64,000 nt of DNA from Roseibium sp. HPY-6. GTDB taxonomy: Bacteria; Pseudomonadota; Alphaproteobacteria; Rhizobiales; Stappiaceae. Made by a program: the position numbers and the translations under genes. The stretch lies in contig NZ_JBEWCD010000003.1 of assembly GCF_040530035.1 (NCBI RefSeq), positions 717,501-781,500 on the forward strand, given 5' to 3'. The notes under the pieces were generated by a model. That model was not told the DNA's origin. It did not search any database and saw only the letters and a program-made list of their open reading frames with translations. Below are positions 52,468-61,332 of this stretch, piece by piece. Within the stretch, counting starts at the first letter, position 1; each line of letters starts with the position of its first letter.

Positions 52468-54158
52468 GCGAGATTGATGCCATCACCCTGTCCGTTCTGT
52501 CCGGCCGCATGGAGCAGATTGCGGACGAAATGGATGCAACGCTGTTTCGCGCGGCATTCAACCCGATCATTGCCGAAGCGCACGATGCCAGTCACGGTCT
52601 CTACCACGCCCAAAGCGGCGACACGCTGGTGCAGGGCAAATCGGGCCTGCCGATTTTTGTCGGTGTCATGTCCTTTGCCGTGAAGGCCGTCATTGAGAAA
52701 GCGGCTGCGGAAGGGGATCTCCAGGACGGCGACATATTCATCTTCAACGATGCCCATATCGGCGGGACGCATCTTTCGGACATGCGTCTTGTCCGGCCTT
52801 ATTTTCGCGATGGTGAACTCTTCTGTTATCTCGCCTCCGTCGGGCACTGGCACGATGTGGGCGGGGCGGTGCCGGGCAACTACAATCCGGCCGCCACCGA
52901 AGTCTTTCAGGAGGCTTTTGTGTTGCCGCCGGTACGTCTGGCGCGCGGCGGCGAAATAAACCAGGACATCATCGACATCCTGTTGCGCAACACGCGCCTG
53001 CCGCAATCTGCAATGGGAGACCTGAACGGCCAGCTGGGTGCGCTTGATCTCGGAATCAGGCGGATGGACGAACTGCTCGACGAATATGGGGCTTTAACGG
53101 TCAGTTCCGCGCTTGATGCCCTGGGTCACAGGGCCGAAGCCCTGATGCGATCGGAGCTTGAAGCTCTGCCGGACGGCCGTTGGGAAGCGGTGGATTATCT
53201 CGACAATGACGGCATCACGGATGAACCGCTGGCGATCCGGGTCGCGTTAGAGATCAGGGGCGATAGCATGACCCTCGACTTTACAGGCTCTGCACCGCAA
53301 TGCGCCGGCCCGGTCAACATTGCGCTGCCGACAACGGTTGCCACCGCTTATGTCGCGATTAAGCATATCTTCCCGGCCCTGCCTGCGAACGCGGGCGTCA
53401 TGCGGCCGATCCATGTCGAGGTTCCGCAAGGATCGCTGCTGTCCGCCGAATTTCCGAGCCCGACAGGCGGTTATACGGAGACGATCCTCCGCATGATTGA
53501 CGTGGTTTTTTCCGCCTTTGCAAAGGCGGCGCCTGAGCGCGTTGTTGCAAACGCCTATGGAACGATCAACGCCTTGTCGATCGCCGGCAAGCGCAGCAAC
53601 GGGCAGCGCTGGGTGATGTTCAGTTTTTACGGGGGCGGGCATGGCGGCTCGCATGAAAGCGATGGCCTCAATCACGGCAACGCACCGATATCGACCGCGA
53701 CCATCCCGCCGATGGAAATCCTCGAGGCTGCCTATCCGGTGATGTTCCGTACGTGGGCCTTGCGGCCCGACAGTGCCGGTGCGGGACAGCATCGCGGCGG
53801 CATGGGTGCGGTTTACGAGATCGAGGTTCTTGAAGAAAACGGCGCCGAAGCGTTTTTGTTTGGCGAACGCGGCCGCTTTGCCCCCAAGGGTATTGCCGAC
53901 GGACAGGATGGGGCCCTGAATAGGTTTTCCTTTGAGCAGGACGAGGGTTGGGGCGTGCCACCCCTTGCCTCAAAAATGCGTGGCATCAAGTTGCGGCAGG
54001 GCCAGGCAGTCAGACTGGAAACGCCAGGTGGCGGTGGCTACGGCAAGGCCGAGGAACGCGCCGCGTCGGATGTCGCACGTGACGTCGTCCGCGGTCTGGT
54101 CGACCCTGAGAAAGCCGATCAACTTTACGGAACCGCTTGGCGGGAGATGTCTTCATGA
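52464..54158 (+). CDS. hyuB: Hydantoinase B/oxoprolinase-type subunit
   Basis: 564 residues. The family start ITLSVLSGRMEQIADEMDATLFR and middle DIFIFNDAHIGGTHLSDMRLVRPYF, with HIGGTH as metal- or substrate-binding segment, are clear, as is LETPGGGGYG near the end. HyuB partners HyuA in ATP-dependent opening of cyclic amides (oxoproline, methylhydantoin, caprolactam). 4-base overlaps with the tautomerase-NTF2 gene and with hyuA. Confidence 0.93.
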   Translation: MSEIDAITLSVLSGRMEQIADEMDATLFRAAFNPIIAEAHDASHGLYHAQSGDTLVQGKSGLPIFVGVMSFAVKAVIEKAAAEGDLQDGDIFIFNDAHIGGTHLSDMRLVRPYFRDGELFCYLASVGHWHDVGGAVPGNYNPAATEVFQEAFVLPPVRLARGGEINQDIIDILLRNTRLPQSAMGDLNGQLGALDLGIRRMDELLDEYGALTVSSALDALGHRAEALMRSELEALPDGRWEAVDYLDNDGITDEPLAIRVALEIRGDSMTLDFTGSAPQCAGPVNIALPTTVATAYVAIKHIFPALPANAGVMRPIHVEVPQGSLLSAEFPSPTGGYTETILRMIDVVFSAFAKAAPERVVANAYGTINALSIAGKRSNGQRWVMFSFYGGGHGGSHESDGLNHGNAPISTATIPPMEILEAAYPVMFRTWALRPDSAGAGQHRGGMGAVYEIEVLEENGAEAFLFGERGRFAPKGIADGQDGALNRFSFEQDEGWGVPPLASKMRGIKLRQGQAVRLETPGGGGYGKAEERAASDVARDVVRGLVDPEKADQLYGTAWREMSS

Positions 54159-56218
54159 AAGGACGCATGATCGGCGTCGATGTCGGCGGCACATTCACCG
54201 ATGTCTTTGTGCTCAACGAGGCCGACGGATCCGCCTCCGTTGCCAAGGTTCCGACGACGCGGCCGGATCAGTCCGGCGGGTTTCTGGAAGGGATCTCCCG
54301 GCAGGTGACCGATATGTCGGAGGTATCGGTCGTCGTCCACGGAACGACGGCCGGCACCAATGCGCTGCTGGAACGAAAGGGCGCAACAACGGGGGTTATC
54401 TGCACGCAGGGCCTGCGTGATGTCCTGGAAATGCGCCGCCGCGACCGACCGAGAACCTGGGGTCTGCGCGGCGATTTCGAACCGGTCGTCGACCGTCGTA
54501 ATCGCCTTGAAGTGCCGGAGCGAACACTGGCGGATGGGTCGATCAGAACGCCGGTTGACCTGGATGCGGTTCGCGCAGCGGCGCGCCAGCTTCAGGATCA
54601 GGGCTGTGAAGCCGTGGCAATCCTCTTTGCCAATGCCTATGCCAATTCGGCAAACGAAGCGGCGGCGGTGGCTGCGGTGCGCGAGATCTGGCAGAACCAG
54701 CATGTCTCGGCCTCTTCTGAGATCCTGCCCGAGATCCGCGAGTTTGAGCGCTTCTCGACAACGGCGCTCAATGCCTACCTCCAGCCGGAAGTATCGGGTT
54801 ATCTGCACCGCCTCGAACAGGCACTCGCCTCGGGCGGGTTCGACGGCGAATTCATGATCGTGCAATCCAACGGCGGCGTGATGGCCGTGGAAACGGCTTG
54901 CCGCCTGCCGGTTCGAACGGCGTTGTCTGGACCGGCCGCGGGGGTGATCGCCGCCGGCTACATCGCGTCTTCGGCGGGTTTCGACAATGTGATCACCGGC
55001 GACATGGGCGGCACCAGCTTCGATGTCTCCCTGATCTCGAAGGGACAGTCCATGCTGTCCCCGCAGACCTCCATTGACTTCGGCATGGTGGTGCGGACAC
55101 CGATGATCGAGATCACCACGATCGGTGCCGGTGGCGGGTCGATTGCCTGGGTCGACAAGGGTGGTCTGCTGAACATTGGGCCGGAAAGTGCGGGCTCTGA
55201 TCCCGGACCTGTTGCCTATGGCCTTGGCAACACGCGCCCGACTGTTACGGATGCCAATGTCGTTCTCGGCCGGATCGACCCGGACAATCCGATCGGCGGA
55301 AAACTCGAACGGCTTGACGTGGAGGCCGCTCGCGAGGCCATCGACCGGCATGTCGGACAGCCGCTTGCCCTGGACACCCTCGCAGCGGCTGAAGCAATTC
55401 TGCGGGTTGCAAACTCACGCATGGCTGGCGCGATCCGGCTCGTCAGCATCGAGCGTGGCTTTGATCCCAAGAACTTCGCCTTCATGCCATTTGGCGGTGG
55501 GGGCGCATTGCATGCGGGTGCGATGCTGAAGGATGTCGGCATCGCACGCGCGATCGTGCCGCGCTATCCGGGCGTCACCTCCGCGATGGGATGCGTGATC
55601 GCGGATATGCGCCAGGACTTTGTGCAAACGATCAACGCACTGGTTGCGGTAATGGATGAAACCGCGCTTGCGGCGTTCATGCAGGATCACACGGATCATG
55701 GCATGGCCCTTCTCGATGCTGCCAGGACAACCTTCGAAGCACGCGAGCTGAGTTTTGAACTGGACATGGCTTACATCGGCCAGACGCATACCGTGGCTGT
55801 GCCGCTCGGTGTCCGGACCGAAAACGGCCGGATCGTGCCGCCAACGCGCGCCGAAATCGAAAAGGCGTTTGACGCCACCTACGAGGCGACGTTCGGGAGG
55901 CTTCTGAAAGATGGCGTACGCCGGATCTTGAACCTGCGCAGCTCGGTCACCGGAAAGCGCCCGAAATTCGACCTGAAAACCCTCGCCCCCGAAACGGCCG
56001 GTCGATCTGAACCGAAGACCTCGCGCAAAGTGCATTTTGGCGGTGCGTGGCATGAAACAAAGATATTCGACCGGCTCGAGCTGCCGGTCGGAACGGTAAT
56101 CGAAGGTCCGGCTATCCTCGAACAGCCGGATACGACTGTGCTTGTCGACCCTGACTTGCAGGCCCGTGTCGATCTCTTCGGCAATACCATAATCGAACCC
56201 CTTGGAGGTCAGTCATGA
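54155..56218 (+). CDS. hyuA: Hydantoinase A/oxoprolinase-type subunit
   Basis: 687 residues from ATG 54155. The ATPase parts are visible: IGVDVGGTFTDVFVL near the start, VVVHGTTAGTNALLER, and GDMGGTSFDVSLI in the middle, with FMPFGGGGALHAGAML later. It activates the cyclic amide carbonyl with ATP so the ring can be opened together with HyuB. It overlaps hyuB by 4 bases and the isochorismatase-fold gene by 4 bases. Substrate unknown. Confidence 0.93.
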   Translation: MKGRMIGVDVGGTFTDVFVLNEADGSASVAKVPTTRPDQSGGFLEGISRQVTDMSEVSVVVHGTTAGTNALLERKGATTGVICTQGLRDVLEMRRRDRPRTWGLRGDFEPVVDRRNRLEVPERTLADGSIRTPVDLDAVRAAARQLQDQGCEAVAILFANAYANSANEAAAVAAVREIWQNQHVSASSEILPEIREFERFSTTALNAYLQPEVSGYLHRLEQALASGGFDGEFMIVQSNGGVMAVETACRLPVRTALSGPAAGVIAAGYIASSAGFDNVITGDMGGTSFDVSLISKGQSMLSPQTSIDFGMVVRTPMIEITTIGAGGGSIAWVDKGGLLNIGPESAGSDPGPVAYGLGNTRPTVTDANVVLGRIDPDNPIGGKLERLDVEAAREAIDRHVGQPLALDTLAAAEAILRVANSRMAGAIRLVSIERGFDPKNFAFMPFGGGGALHAGAMLKDVGIARAIVPRYPGVTSAMGCVIADMRQDFVQTINALVAVMDETALAAFMQDHTDHGMALLDAARTTFEARELSFELDMAYIGQTHTVAVPLGVRTENGRIVPPTRAEIEKAFDATYEATFGRLLKDGVRRILNLRSSVTGKRPKFDLKTLAPETAGRSEPKTSRKVHFGGAWHETKIFDRLELPVGTVIEGPAILEQPDTTVLVDPDLQARVDLFGNTIIEPLGGQS

Positions 56219-56835
56219 ACGAGCCGCAGACGTGGAATCTTGCCAGAACGGCACTGCTGACGATTGATCTCCAAAACGATTTTCTCCACCCCGACGGCGC
56301 CTATGGCCGTGCCGGTCAACGGGCGGACAGCATCGCCGCATTGCCGGCGCGCATCGCACCGCTGGTGAAGGCCCTTCGCAAGCATGGCGGGCACTATATT
56401 TCCGCCCAGTTCACTCTGGTGCCGGACGCCAGCGGCGAGCCTCTGATCGCGCCGCACCTCAAGAAACTCCGGCCTTTTCTGACAAAAGGGGATTTCGCTC
56501 CGGGCAGTTTCGGCAACACGCTGGTCGATGAGCTTTATCCGGCCGACTTCGTGATCGAAAAGGTAGCCTATTCCGCATTTTATCAGACACGGCTGGAGTA
56601 CATCATGCGCGCCGTCGGCATTGATACCCTGATCGTCGGCGGCATTGTCACCAATGGCGGTGTCGCATCGACATTGCGCGATGCGCACTTGCGCAACATC
56701 GATACGGTTCTACTGACCGACGGCAGCGCAGCTTTCAACGAGGAGGTTCACCAGGCAACGCTCTTGTCGCTTGCAACCGTTACCGGCCGCATGCCGTGTG
56801 AGGACGTGCTGGCATGGCTGGAGAATGCGTCATGA
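56215..56835 (+). CDS. Isochorismatase-fold protein lacking the nucleophile cysteine
   Basis: 206 residues. Asp18 (LTIDLQNDF) and Lys116 (VIEKVAYSAF) of the family triad are present, but the third residue, the Cys in the usual TNVCVEST pattern, is Gly149: the sequence is IVTNGGVASTLRDA. Amidases of this fold (maleamate amidase, N-carbamoylsarcosine amidase) need that Cys; true isochorismatases that hydrolyse vinyl ethers, such as PhzD and EntB, do without it. So an amidase role, which the operon would suggest, is not supported by this residue. 4-base overlaps on both sides. Confidence 0.87.
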   Translation: MNEPQTWNLARTALLTIDLQNDFLHPDGAYGRAGQRADSIAALPARIAPLVKALRKHGGHYISAQFTLVPDASGEPLIAPHLKKLRPFLTKGDFAPGSFGNTLVDELYPADFVIEKVAYSAFYQTRLEYIMRAVGIDTLIVGGIVTNGGVASTLRDAHLRNIDTVLLTDGSAAFNEEVHQATLLSLATVTGRMPCEDVLAWLENAS

Positions 56836-57698
56836 GCCTGAAAAAGCGCCTGCAACAAGACAATATTCTGGTCGCACCGGGCGTCTATGACGGCCTGACT
56901 GCTTCCATTGCGACTGAGGCGGGCTTCGAAGCGCTGTACCTGAGCGGCGCTGCGGTCTCCTACACCCGCCTTGGACGTCCCGACATAGGGCTGACGGCCG
57001 TCACAGAGATGACTGACGCAATGGCACTGATTGCGGATCGCACTGAATTGCCGGTCATCATTGACGCCGACACGGGGTTCGGAAACGCCCTCAATGCGCA
57101 AAGAACCATGCGACTCTATGAGCGTGCAGGCGCATCGGCGCTTCAGGTCGAGGATCAGACCTACCCGAAAAGATGCGGTCATCTCGCGGACAAGTCCCTG
57201 ATTTCACCCGGTGAAATGGCAGGCAAGGTCAAGGCCATGTCCGATGCGCGAAACTCGGACGAAACCCTGATCATCGCCCGCACGGATGCCATTGCCGTCG
57301 AGGGTCTTTCGGCGGCGATCGACCGCGCTGAAATGTATCTGGAGGCTGGTGCCGATGTTCTTTTCATCGAAGCGCCCCGGTCACGCGAGCAACTCTCGGA
57401 AGTCGCGCGGCATTTCGAAAACCGCGTGCCATTGCTGGCCAACATGGTCGAGGGTGGCGCGACACCGATCACCGGAGCCGATGATCTGGAGGAACTGGGC
57501 TATTCGATCGTGATATTCCCGGGCGGCATTGTCCGTGCGATCGCGCGAACGGCTGGAGACTATTACGAGAGCCTTCGAAAAAACGGCAGCAATCGGCCAT
57601 TTGCTGACAGAATGTTCGACTTCGAGGGCCTCAACGGCGTGATCGGAACGGCCGAAATGCTGGCCAAGGGCGTGTCGTATGACCGAAACGAAAGCTGA
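56832..57698 (+). CDS. Isocitrate-lyase/PEP-mutase-family C-C lyase
   Basis: 288 residues. The metal site VIIDADTGFGNALN (Asp78, Asp80) and the lyase signature KRCGH (113-117, Cys115) are present; the CGH form marks true lyases (methylisocitrate, isocitrate or dimethylmalate lyase), not the mutase or phosphonate enzymes. It splits a 2-hydroxy- or 2-alkylmalate-like acid into a keto acid and a shorter acid. Being in one operon with cyclic-amide-opening genes and opposite a LeuCD-type hydratase suggests a dialkylmalate-like substrate. It overlaps its neighbours by 4 and 20 bases. Confidence 0.9.
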   Translation: MSLKKRLQQDNILVAPGVYDGLTASIATEAGFEALYLSGAAVSYTRLGRPDIGLTAVTEMTDAMALIADRTELPVIIDADTGFGNALNAQRTMRLYERAGASALQVEDQTYPKRCGHLADKSLISPGEMAGKVKAMSDARNSDETLIIARTDAIAVEGLSAAIDRAEMYLEAGADVLFIEAPRSREQLSEVARHFENRVPLLANMVEGGATPITGADDLEELGYSIVIFPGGIVRAIARTAGDYYESLRKNGSNRPFADRMFDFEGLNGVIGTAEMLAKGVSYDRNES

Positions 57699-59058
57699 CG
57701 TCGCACCGGCCCCCGACAGTTTTGACCTGACATGCGAAACCCTGATCATTGGCGCTGGCGCGGGCGGGCTGGTCGCAGCCCTTGCGGCTGACGAGGCGAG
57801 CCAGTCTGTGCTCGTTGTCGAAGCCGACCCGGTGCCGGCAGGATCGACGGCCCTCTCCGCCGGACTGATCCCTGCCGCTGGTACCAGTATTCAGGCCAGG
57901 GTCGGCATCGAAGATGACGCCGGGCGCTTTGCGGCAGACATTCAGAAAAAAGCAGGCGATCAGAACGAACAGTCGCTGGTAGATCGCCTGACCCGCCATT
58001 CGGCACCGGCAATCGACTGGTTGTCGGACACGTTCGGCTTGCCCTTTTCGGTGATTACGAATTTTGAGTATCCGGGCCACAGCCGGAAACGCATGCACGG
58101 TCTGCCGACGAGATCCGGTGCAGAGCTGATCGACACGCTCCGGGCCACGTGCGAAACGGTCGGGATCGATATCGTTTGCGAGCGGCGCGCCAATCGTCTG
58201 TTCTTTGAAGACGGGACTGTCAAAGGCATCGCGGTTTCGAGGCCCGACGGCGGGATTGAGACCATCGGCTGCGAAAAGCTCATCCTTGCCTGCAACGGCT
58301 TTGGCGGCAACCGGATGCTGGTGCATCAGCTTCTGCCGGACATCGAGAACGCACTGTGGTTCGGGCATGACGGCAATCGGGGCGAAGCGCTACTTTGGGG
58401 CCGGTCAATCGGTGCCGATCTTGCGCATCTCGGTTCCTATCAGGGGCATGGCAACGTCGCCCATCCCCACGGCATCCTCATAACCTGGGCCGTGATAACG
58501 GAGGGCGGTGTCCAGGTGAACAAGCACGGCAGGCGGTTCTGGAACGAGGCGCAAGGCTATTCCGAAGCAGCGCGAGCTGTTCTGGCGCAGCCGGACGGGG
58601 AAGCATTTGCGATCTTCGACGGCCGGATCGCATCCATTGCCCGTCAGTTCGAGGACTTCAAACAAGCAGAAGCGGTGGGGGCGATCAAGACGAGCGAAAC
58701 GCCGGAAAGGCTCGCCCGTGAGCTTGGTCTGCCGCCCGAGGCTTTCGCGGAAACGATGGCATCAATTCCCGTAGGTGGCGTCGATGAGTTCAACCGCGAA
58801 TTCGGGTCCGAAGCCTTGCAGGCGCCCTTTTGCGGTGTACGGGTGACCGGCGCACTTTTTCACACCCAGGGCGGTCTCAGAACGGGCGACAACGCGCGTG
58901 TCATTGGAGCGGACGGGTCGGGATTTGCCAATCTTTATGCTTGCGGCGGGGCGGCATGCGGTGTGTCGGGCAAAGCCGACAGCGGATATCTTTCCGGGAA
59001 CGGGCTCCTGAGCGCAATCGTGCTGGGAATGCTGGCCGGCCGGGCGCCGCTGTCGTAA
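57679..59058 (+). CDS. FAD-binding fumarate-reductase-type dehydrogenase
   Basis: 459 residues. FAD motif LIIGAGAGGLVAALAADEA near the N-terminus and the C-terminal FANLYACGGAACGVSG with GYLSGNGLLSAIVLGMLAG are typical of the FAD_binding_2 family (fumarate reductases, 3-ketosteroid dehydrogenases, tricarballylate dehydrogenase). It would oxidise or reduce the double bond of a diacid-like intermediate. Its start lies 20 bases inside the lyase gene, so it is in the same operon. No signal peptide. Confidence 0.86.
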   Translation: MTETKADVAPAPDSFDLTCETLIIGAGAGGLVAALAADEASQSVLVVEADPVPAGSTALSAGLIPAAGTSIQARVGIEDDAGRFAADIQKKAGDQNEQSLVDRLTRHSAPAIDWLSDTFGLPFSVITNFEYPGHSRKRMHGLPTRSGAELIDTLRATCETVGIDIVCERRANRLFFEDGTVKGIAVSRPDGGIETIGCEKLILACNGFGGNRMLVHQLLPDIENALWFGHDGNRGEALLWGRSIGADLAHLGSYQGHGNVAHPHGILITWAVITEGGVQVNKHGRRFWNEAQGYSEAARAVLAQPDGEAFAIFDGRIASIARQFEDFKQAEAVGAIKTSETPERLARELGLPPEAFAETMASIPVGGVDEFNREFGSEALQAPFCGVRVTGALFHTQGGLRTGDNARVIGADGSGFANLYACGGAACGVSGKADSGYLSGNGLLSAIVLGMLAGRAPLS

Positions 59059-59084
59059 ACCTTCCGGGTCGCGACCACGTTTCC

Positions 59085-60560
59085 TTAAGTCGGCGCCGCT
59101 TCAGGCAGAACGGCTTCCGCCTCGATTTCCACCTTGTGATCGCCAATCAGTCCGGCAACGACTACAAGTGTGTTGGCCGGTTTGATATCCGCAAAAACAC
59201 GTCCGTGCGCTTTTGATATGTCGAGCACATCGGCTTCGTCGACGATGTAAATCCGCGTCCGCACAACGTCCTTGGCGCTGGCGCCGAGCGCGGTGAGCGC
59301 AGCCAAGATCTTGTCGAGAATGTAGGTCGTCTGCGCGCCTGCATCTTCCGGCGCAACAGCACGGGCTGCACCGGCAACGGCCGTGGTGCCTGACACAAGG
59401 ATCCTGTTACCGATCTTCTGGGCCCGGCAGTATCCGGCGATCTCTTCCCAGTCGGATCCTGTGAGAACCTGCGCGGCGTCGGGCCGGTGTGGAGCATTTC
59501 TGGCGCTGTGGGCAAGCGGCATTTCGGCAAGGTGATGGCTGAGGTCCCCCGACGCAGTCAGGAATGGAGGGCGCCGGTATTCATCGCCGCAGTCCCCCGG
59601 CACGTCTTTTGTTGCGGCAAATGCCAGCGCGAGCCGATCGTGATCGTCCGGGTCCAGCGAGAATGAAAACAGCTTGGCATTGTCGGCAATGTGCTCGCTT
59701 TCGCCGATGCGGGCTCCGACGATCACACCGGCGACAGACGGTTGATCCAGAACCCAGCGTGTCGCAACATTGGCAATCGAAACGCCATGTTTTTTCGCAA
59801 CGTCGCGGGCCGCAAGGAGAATGCCCTGAAAAGCCGACCAACCGCCTGCGGCGTCGATGAAGCGTTTGTATTTCATCTTCGACCAGTCAGTGAGGTGCGA
59901 AGGTTCCTCTTTGCCCAGCCATCTCTCAGACAGGAAGCCACCGCAAAGCGTGCCATAGGCGAGCAGCTTCACGTCAGAGACGGCGCAGAGTTCGGCGAGC
60001 GGTCCCGCGGCGCGCCGGTCGATCATCGAGAACGACACCTGGTTGGTCACAAGCGGGATGCCGTCGGTGAGCGCCAGCCTAAGGTGCGCAGCGTCGAAAT
60101 TTGTCACGCCAAGAGCCCTGATCAGACCTTCTTCCTTCAGGCGTGCCAATTCATGTAGCGCATCGAGCCAGGCGGGGTGCTCAAAGCTCCACCAGTGGAA
60201 TTGCAGCAGATCGATCCGGTTGGTATTGAGCCGGTCAAGCCTGTCCTGAACGCCTGCTCGGACGACGTCTGCGCTCATTGGTCCGGGTTCCGGACACCAT
60301 TTGGTGCAGATCTGGGGCGGATTGTTCTCACGATGCCTGGACAGCAAGCGACCCGAGATGATCTCAGCGCTGCCGTAATGGTCGGCCATGTCGAACGTCG
60401 AAAACCCTGCTTCCAGGTACTTTTCGAGATCGTCGGCAGCCGCGTCCGGATCAAGAATGGTCCCGTCTTTTTCGATATCGGCGACCTGCCAGAGGCCTGT
60501 CAGGATGCGGCTGATCTCAAGTCCTTCGGCAAGCGGCTGGCGCGGCGGCATCAGTGTCAT
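59085..60560 (-). CDS. Aldo-keto reductase fused to a RidA-like domain
   Basis: 491 residues from ATG 60560. The first part (about 1-310) is an aldo-keto reductase with FSTFDMADHYGSAE (Asp, Tyr), CTKW (Lys) and LLQFHWWSF (His). The last part (about 355-490) is RidA-like: RILVSGTTAVAG and DILAALTALGASAKDVVRTRIYIV-like sequence. The deaminase Arg of RidA is replaced (KPANTLVVVAG). Fusion of these two is unusual; it might reduce a product formed by a neighbouring lyase while hydrolysing an enamine. It is ten bases after the GntR gene on the same strand. Confidence 0.88.
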   Translation of the reverse strand: MTLMPPRQPLAEGLEISRILTGLWQVADIEKDGTILDPDAAADDLEKYLEAGFSTFDMADHYGSAEIISGRLLSRHRENNPPQICTKWCPEPGPMSADVVRAGVQDRLDRLNTNRIDLLQFHWWSFEHPAWLDALHELARLKEEGLIRALGVTNFDAAHLRLALTDGIPLVTNQVSFSMIDRRAAGPLAELCAVSDVKLLAYGTLCGGFLSERWLGKEEPSHLTDWSKMKYKRFIDAAGGWSAFQGILLAARDVAKKHGVSIANVATRWVLDQPSVAGVIVGARIGESEHIADNAKLFSFSLDPDDHDRLALAFAATKDVPGDCGDEYRRPPFLTASGDLSHHLAEMPLAHSARNAPHRPDAAQVLTGSDWEEIAGYCRAQKIGNRILVSGTTAVAGAARAVAPEDAGAQTTYILDKILAALTALGASAKDVVRTRIYIVDEADVLDISKAHGRVFADIKPANTLVVVAGLIGDHKVEIEAEAVLPEAAPT

Positions 60561-60570
60561 GGAAGGTCCT

Positions 60571-61221
60571 TCAGGTTTCCGGCAACAGGAGTTTGAAGCT
60601 GCGTTCGATATCCATCGCCAAAGCGCGCTGTGCCGCGCCACGGTTCGCTTTCCTGAGCGCGGCAACGATCTCCTGGTGATGGATGTGTTCCGGGATCTCG
60701 TTTGCGGACCGCTCCCGGACAACGAGGTTCAAGAACGCGCCATATTGCAGCCAGAGCGCCTCCACCAGAGGCAGGATCACCCGCGACCCGGAGCGCCGGT
60801 AAAGGCTGAAATGAAAGTCGTAGTTCTGCTTGAGATCTGGCGTGCTGCTGTCGGATCGGGGGGCGGATATGATGTCCTCTAGCGCGTCGATGGCGGCTGT
60901 ATCCAGGTGGTCCATCGCCTCTTCCAGCAGCAAGGCTTCAAGAGCGAGGCGCGCTGATTTCAGTTCCCGCATTCTGTCCGCGTCAAACGGGGGAACTTCG
61001 AGCGTGCGGCTCGGCGTATCGACAAGAGCACCCTCAGCGACGAGGCGCCGGACCGCCTCGCGCACAGGTGTCAGAGAGATGCCGAGCTGATCCGCCAGTG
61101 TTCTCAGGCTAACCGTCTCGCCAGGTGCGAAGGCCCCGCGCGTAAAGGCCTCGCGCAAGGCGTCATAGGCACTCTCGCGCAGTTTGGACTGATCTATCCG
61201 GGCAATCTTCGGCTGGCTCAT
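60571..61221 (-). CDS. GntR-family regulator (FCD type)
   Basis: 216 residues from ATG 61221 (GGAAGGACAGGG upstream). Winged HTH at about 10-75 (LREAFTRGAFAPGETVSLRTLADQ, SLTPVREAVRRLVAEGALV), then the FCD metal/acid-binding domain (ARLALEALLLEEAMDHLD, YDFHFSLYRRSGS, HIHHQEIVAALRKAN). Co-transcribed with the aldo-keto reductase-RidA fusion and divergent from the next operon, so it probably controls both. Confidence 0.9.
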   Translation of the reverse strand: MSQPKIARIDQSKLRESAYDALREAFTRGAFAPGETVSLRTLADQLGISLTPVREAVRRLVAEGALVDTPSRTLEVPPFDADRMRELKSARLALEALLLEEAMDHLDTAAIDALEDIISAPRSDSSTPDLKQNYDFHFSLYRRSGSRVILPLVEALWLQYGAFLNLVVRERSANEIPEHIHHQEIVAALRKANRGAAQRALAMDIERSFKLLLPET

Positions 61222-61254
61222 CCCTGTCCTTCCGACCCTTGACGGGTTTCTTTC

Positions 61255-61285
61255 TTGACAACTCCATTTTGAGACATGGTATAAA
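61255..61285 (+). promoter_or_regulatory. Candidate sigma-70-type promoter for the TIGR04076/aldo-keto reductase/ABC operon
   Basis: TTGACA at 61255-61260 and TATAAA at 61280-61285 (spacer 19; GGTATA two bases earlier gives 17). The segment ATGGTATAAAATATC overlaps the -10 region and contains a TGGTAT half site of the kind bound by FCD-type GntR proteins. It is in the 111-base gap shared with the GntR gene. Confidence 0.55.
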
Positions 61286-61332
61286 ATATCACAGATCACA
61301 TGCAAGGCGCTGAGACAAAAAAGTGGGGAGCG

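Noticed and set aside
54125..55351. 408-codon frame antisense to hydantoinase A
   Set aside because: Shadow frame caused by high GC at the third codon position; hydantoinase A is certain on the other strand.
56215..56835. N-carbamoylsarcosine or maleamate amidase
   Set aside because: The context of hydantoinase genes suggests it, but the nucleophile Cys is Gly149, so I do not assign an amidase.
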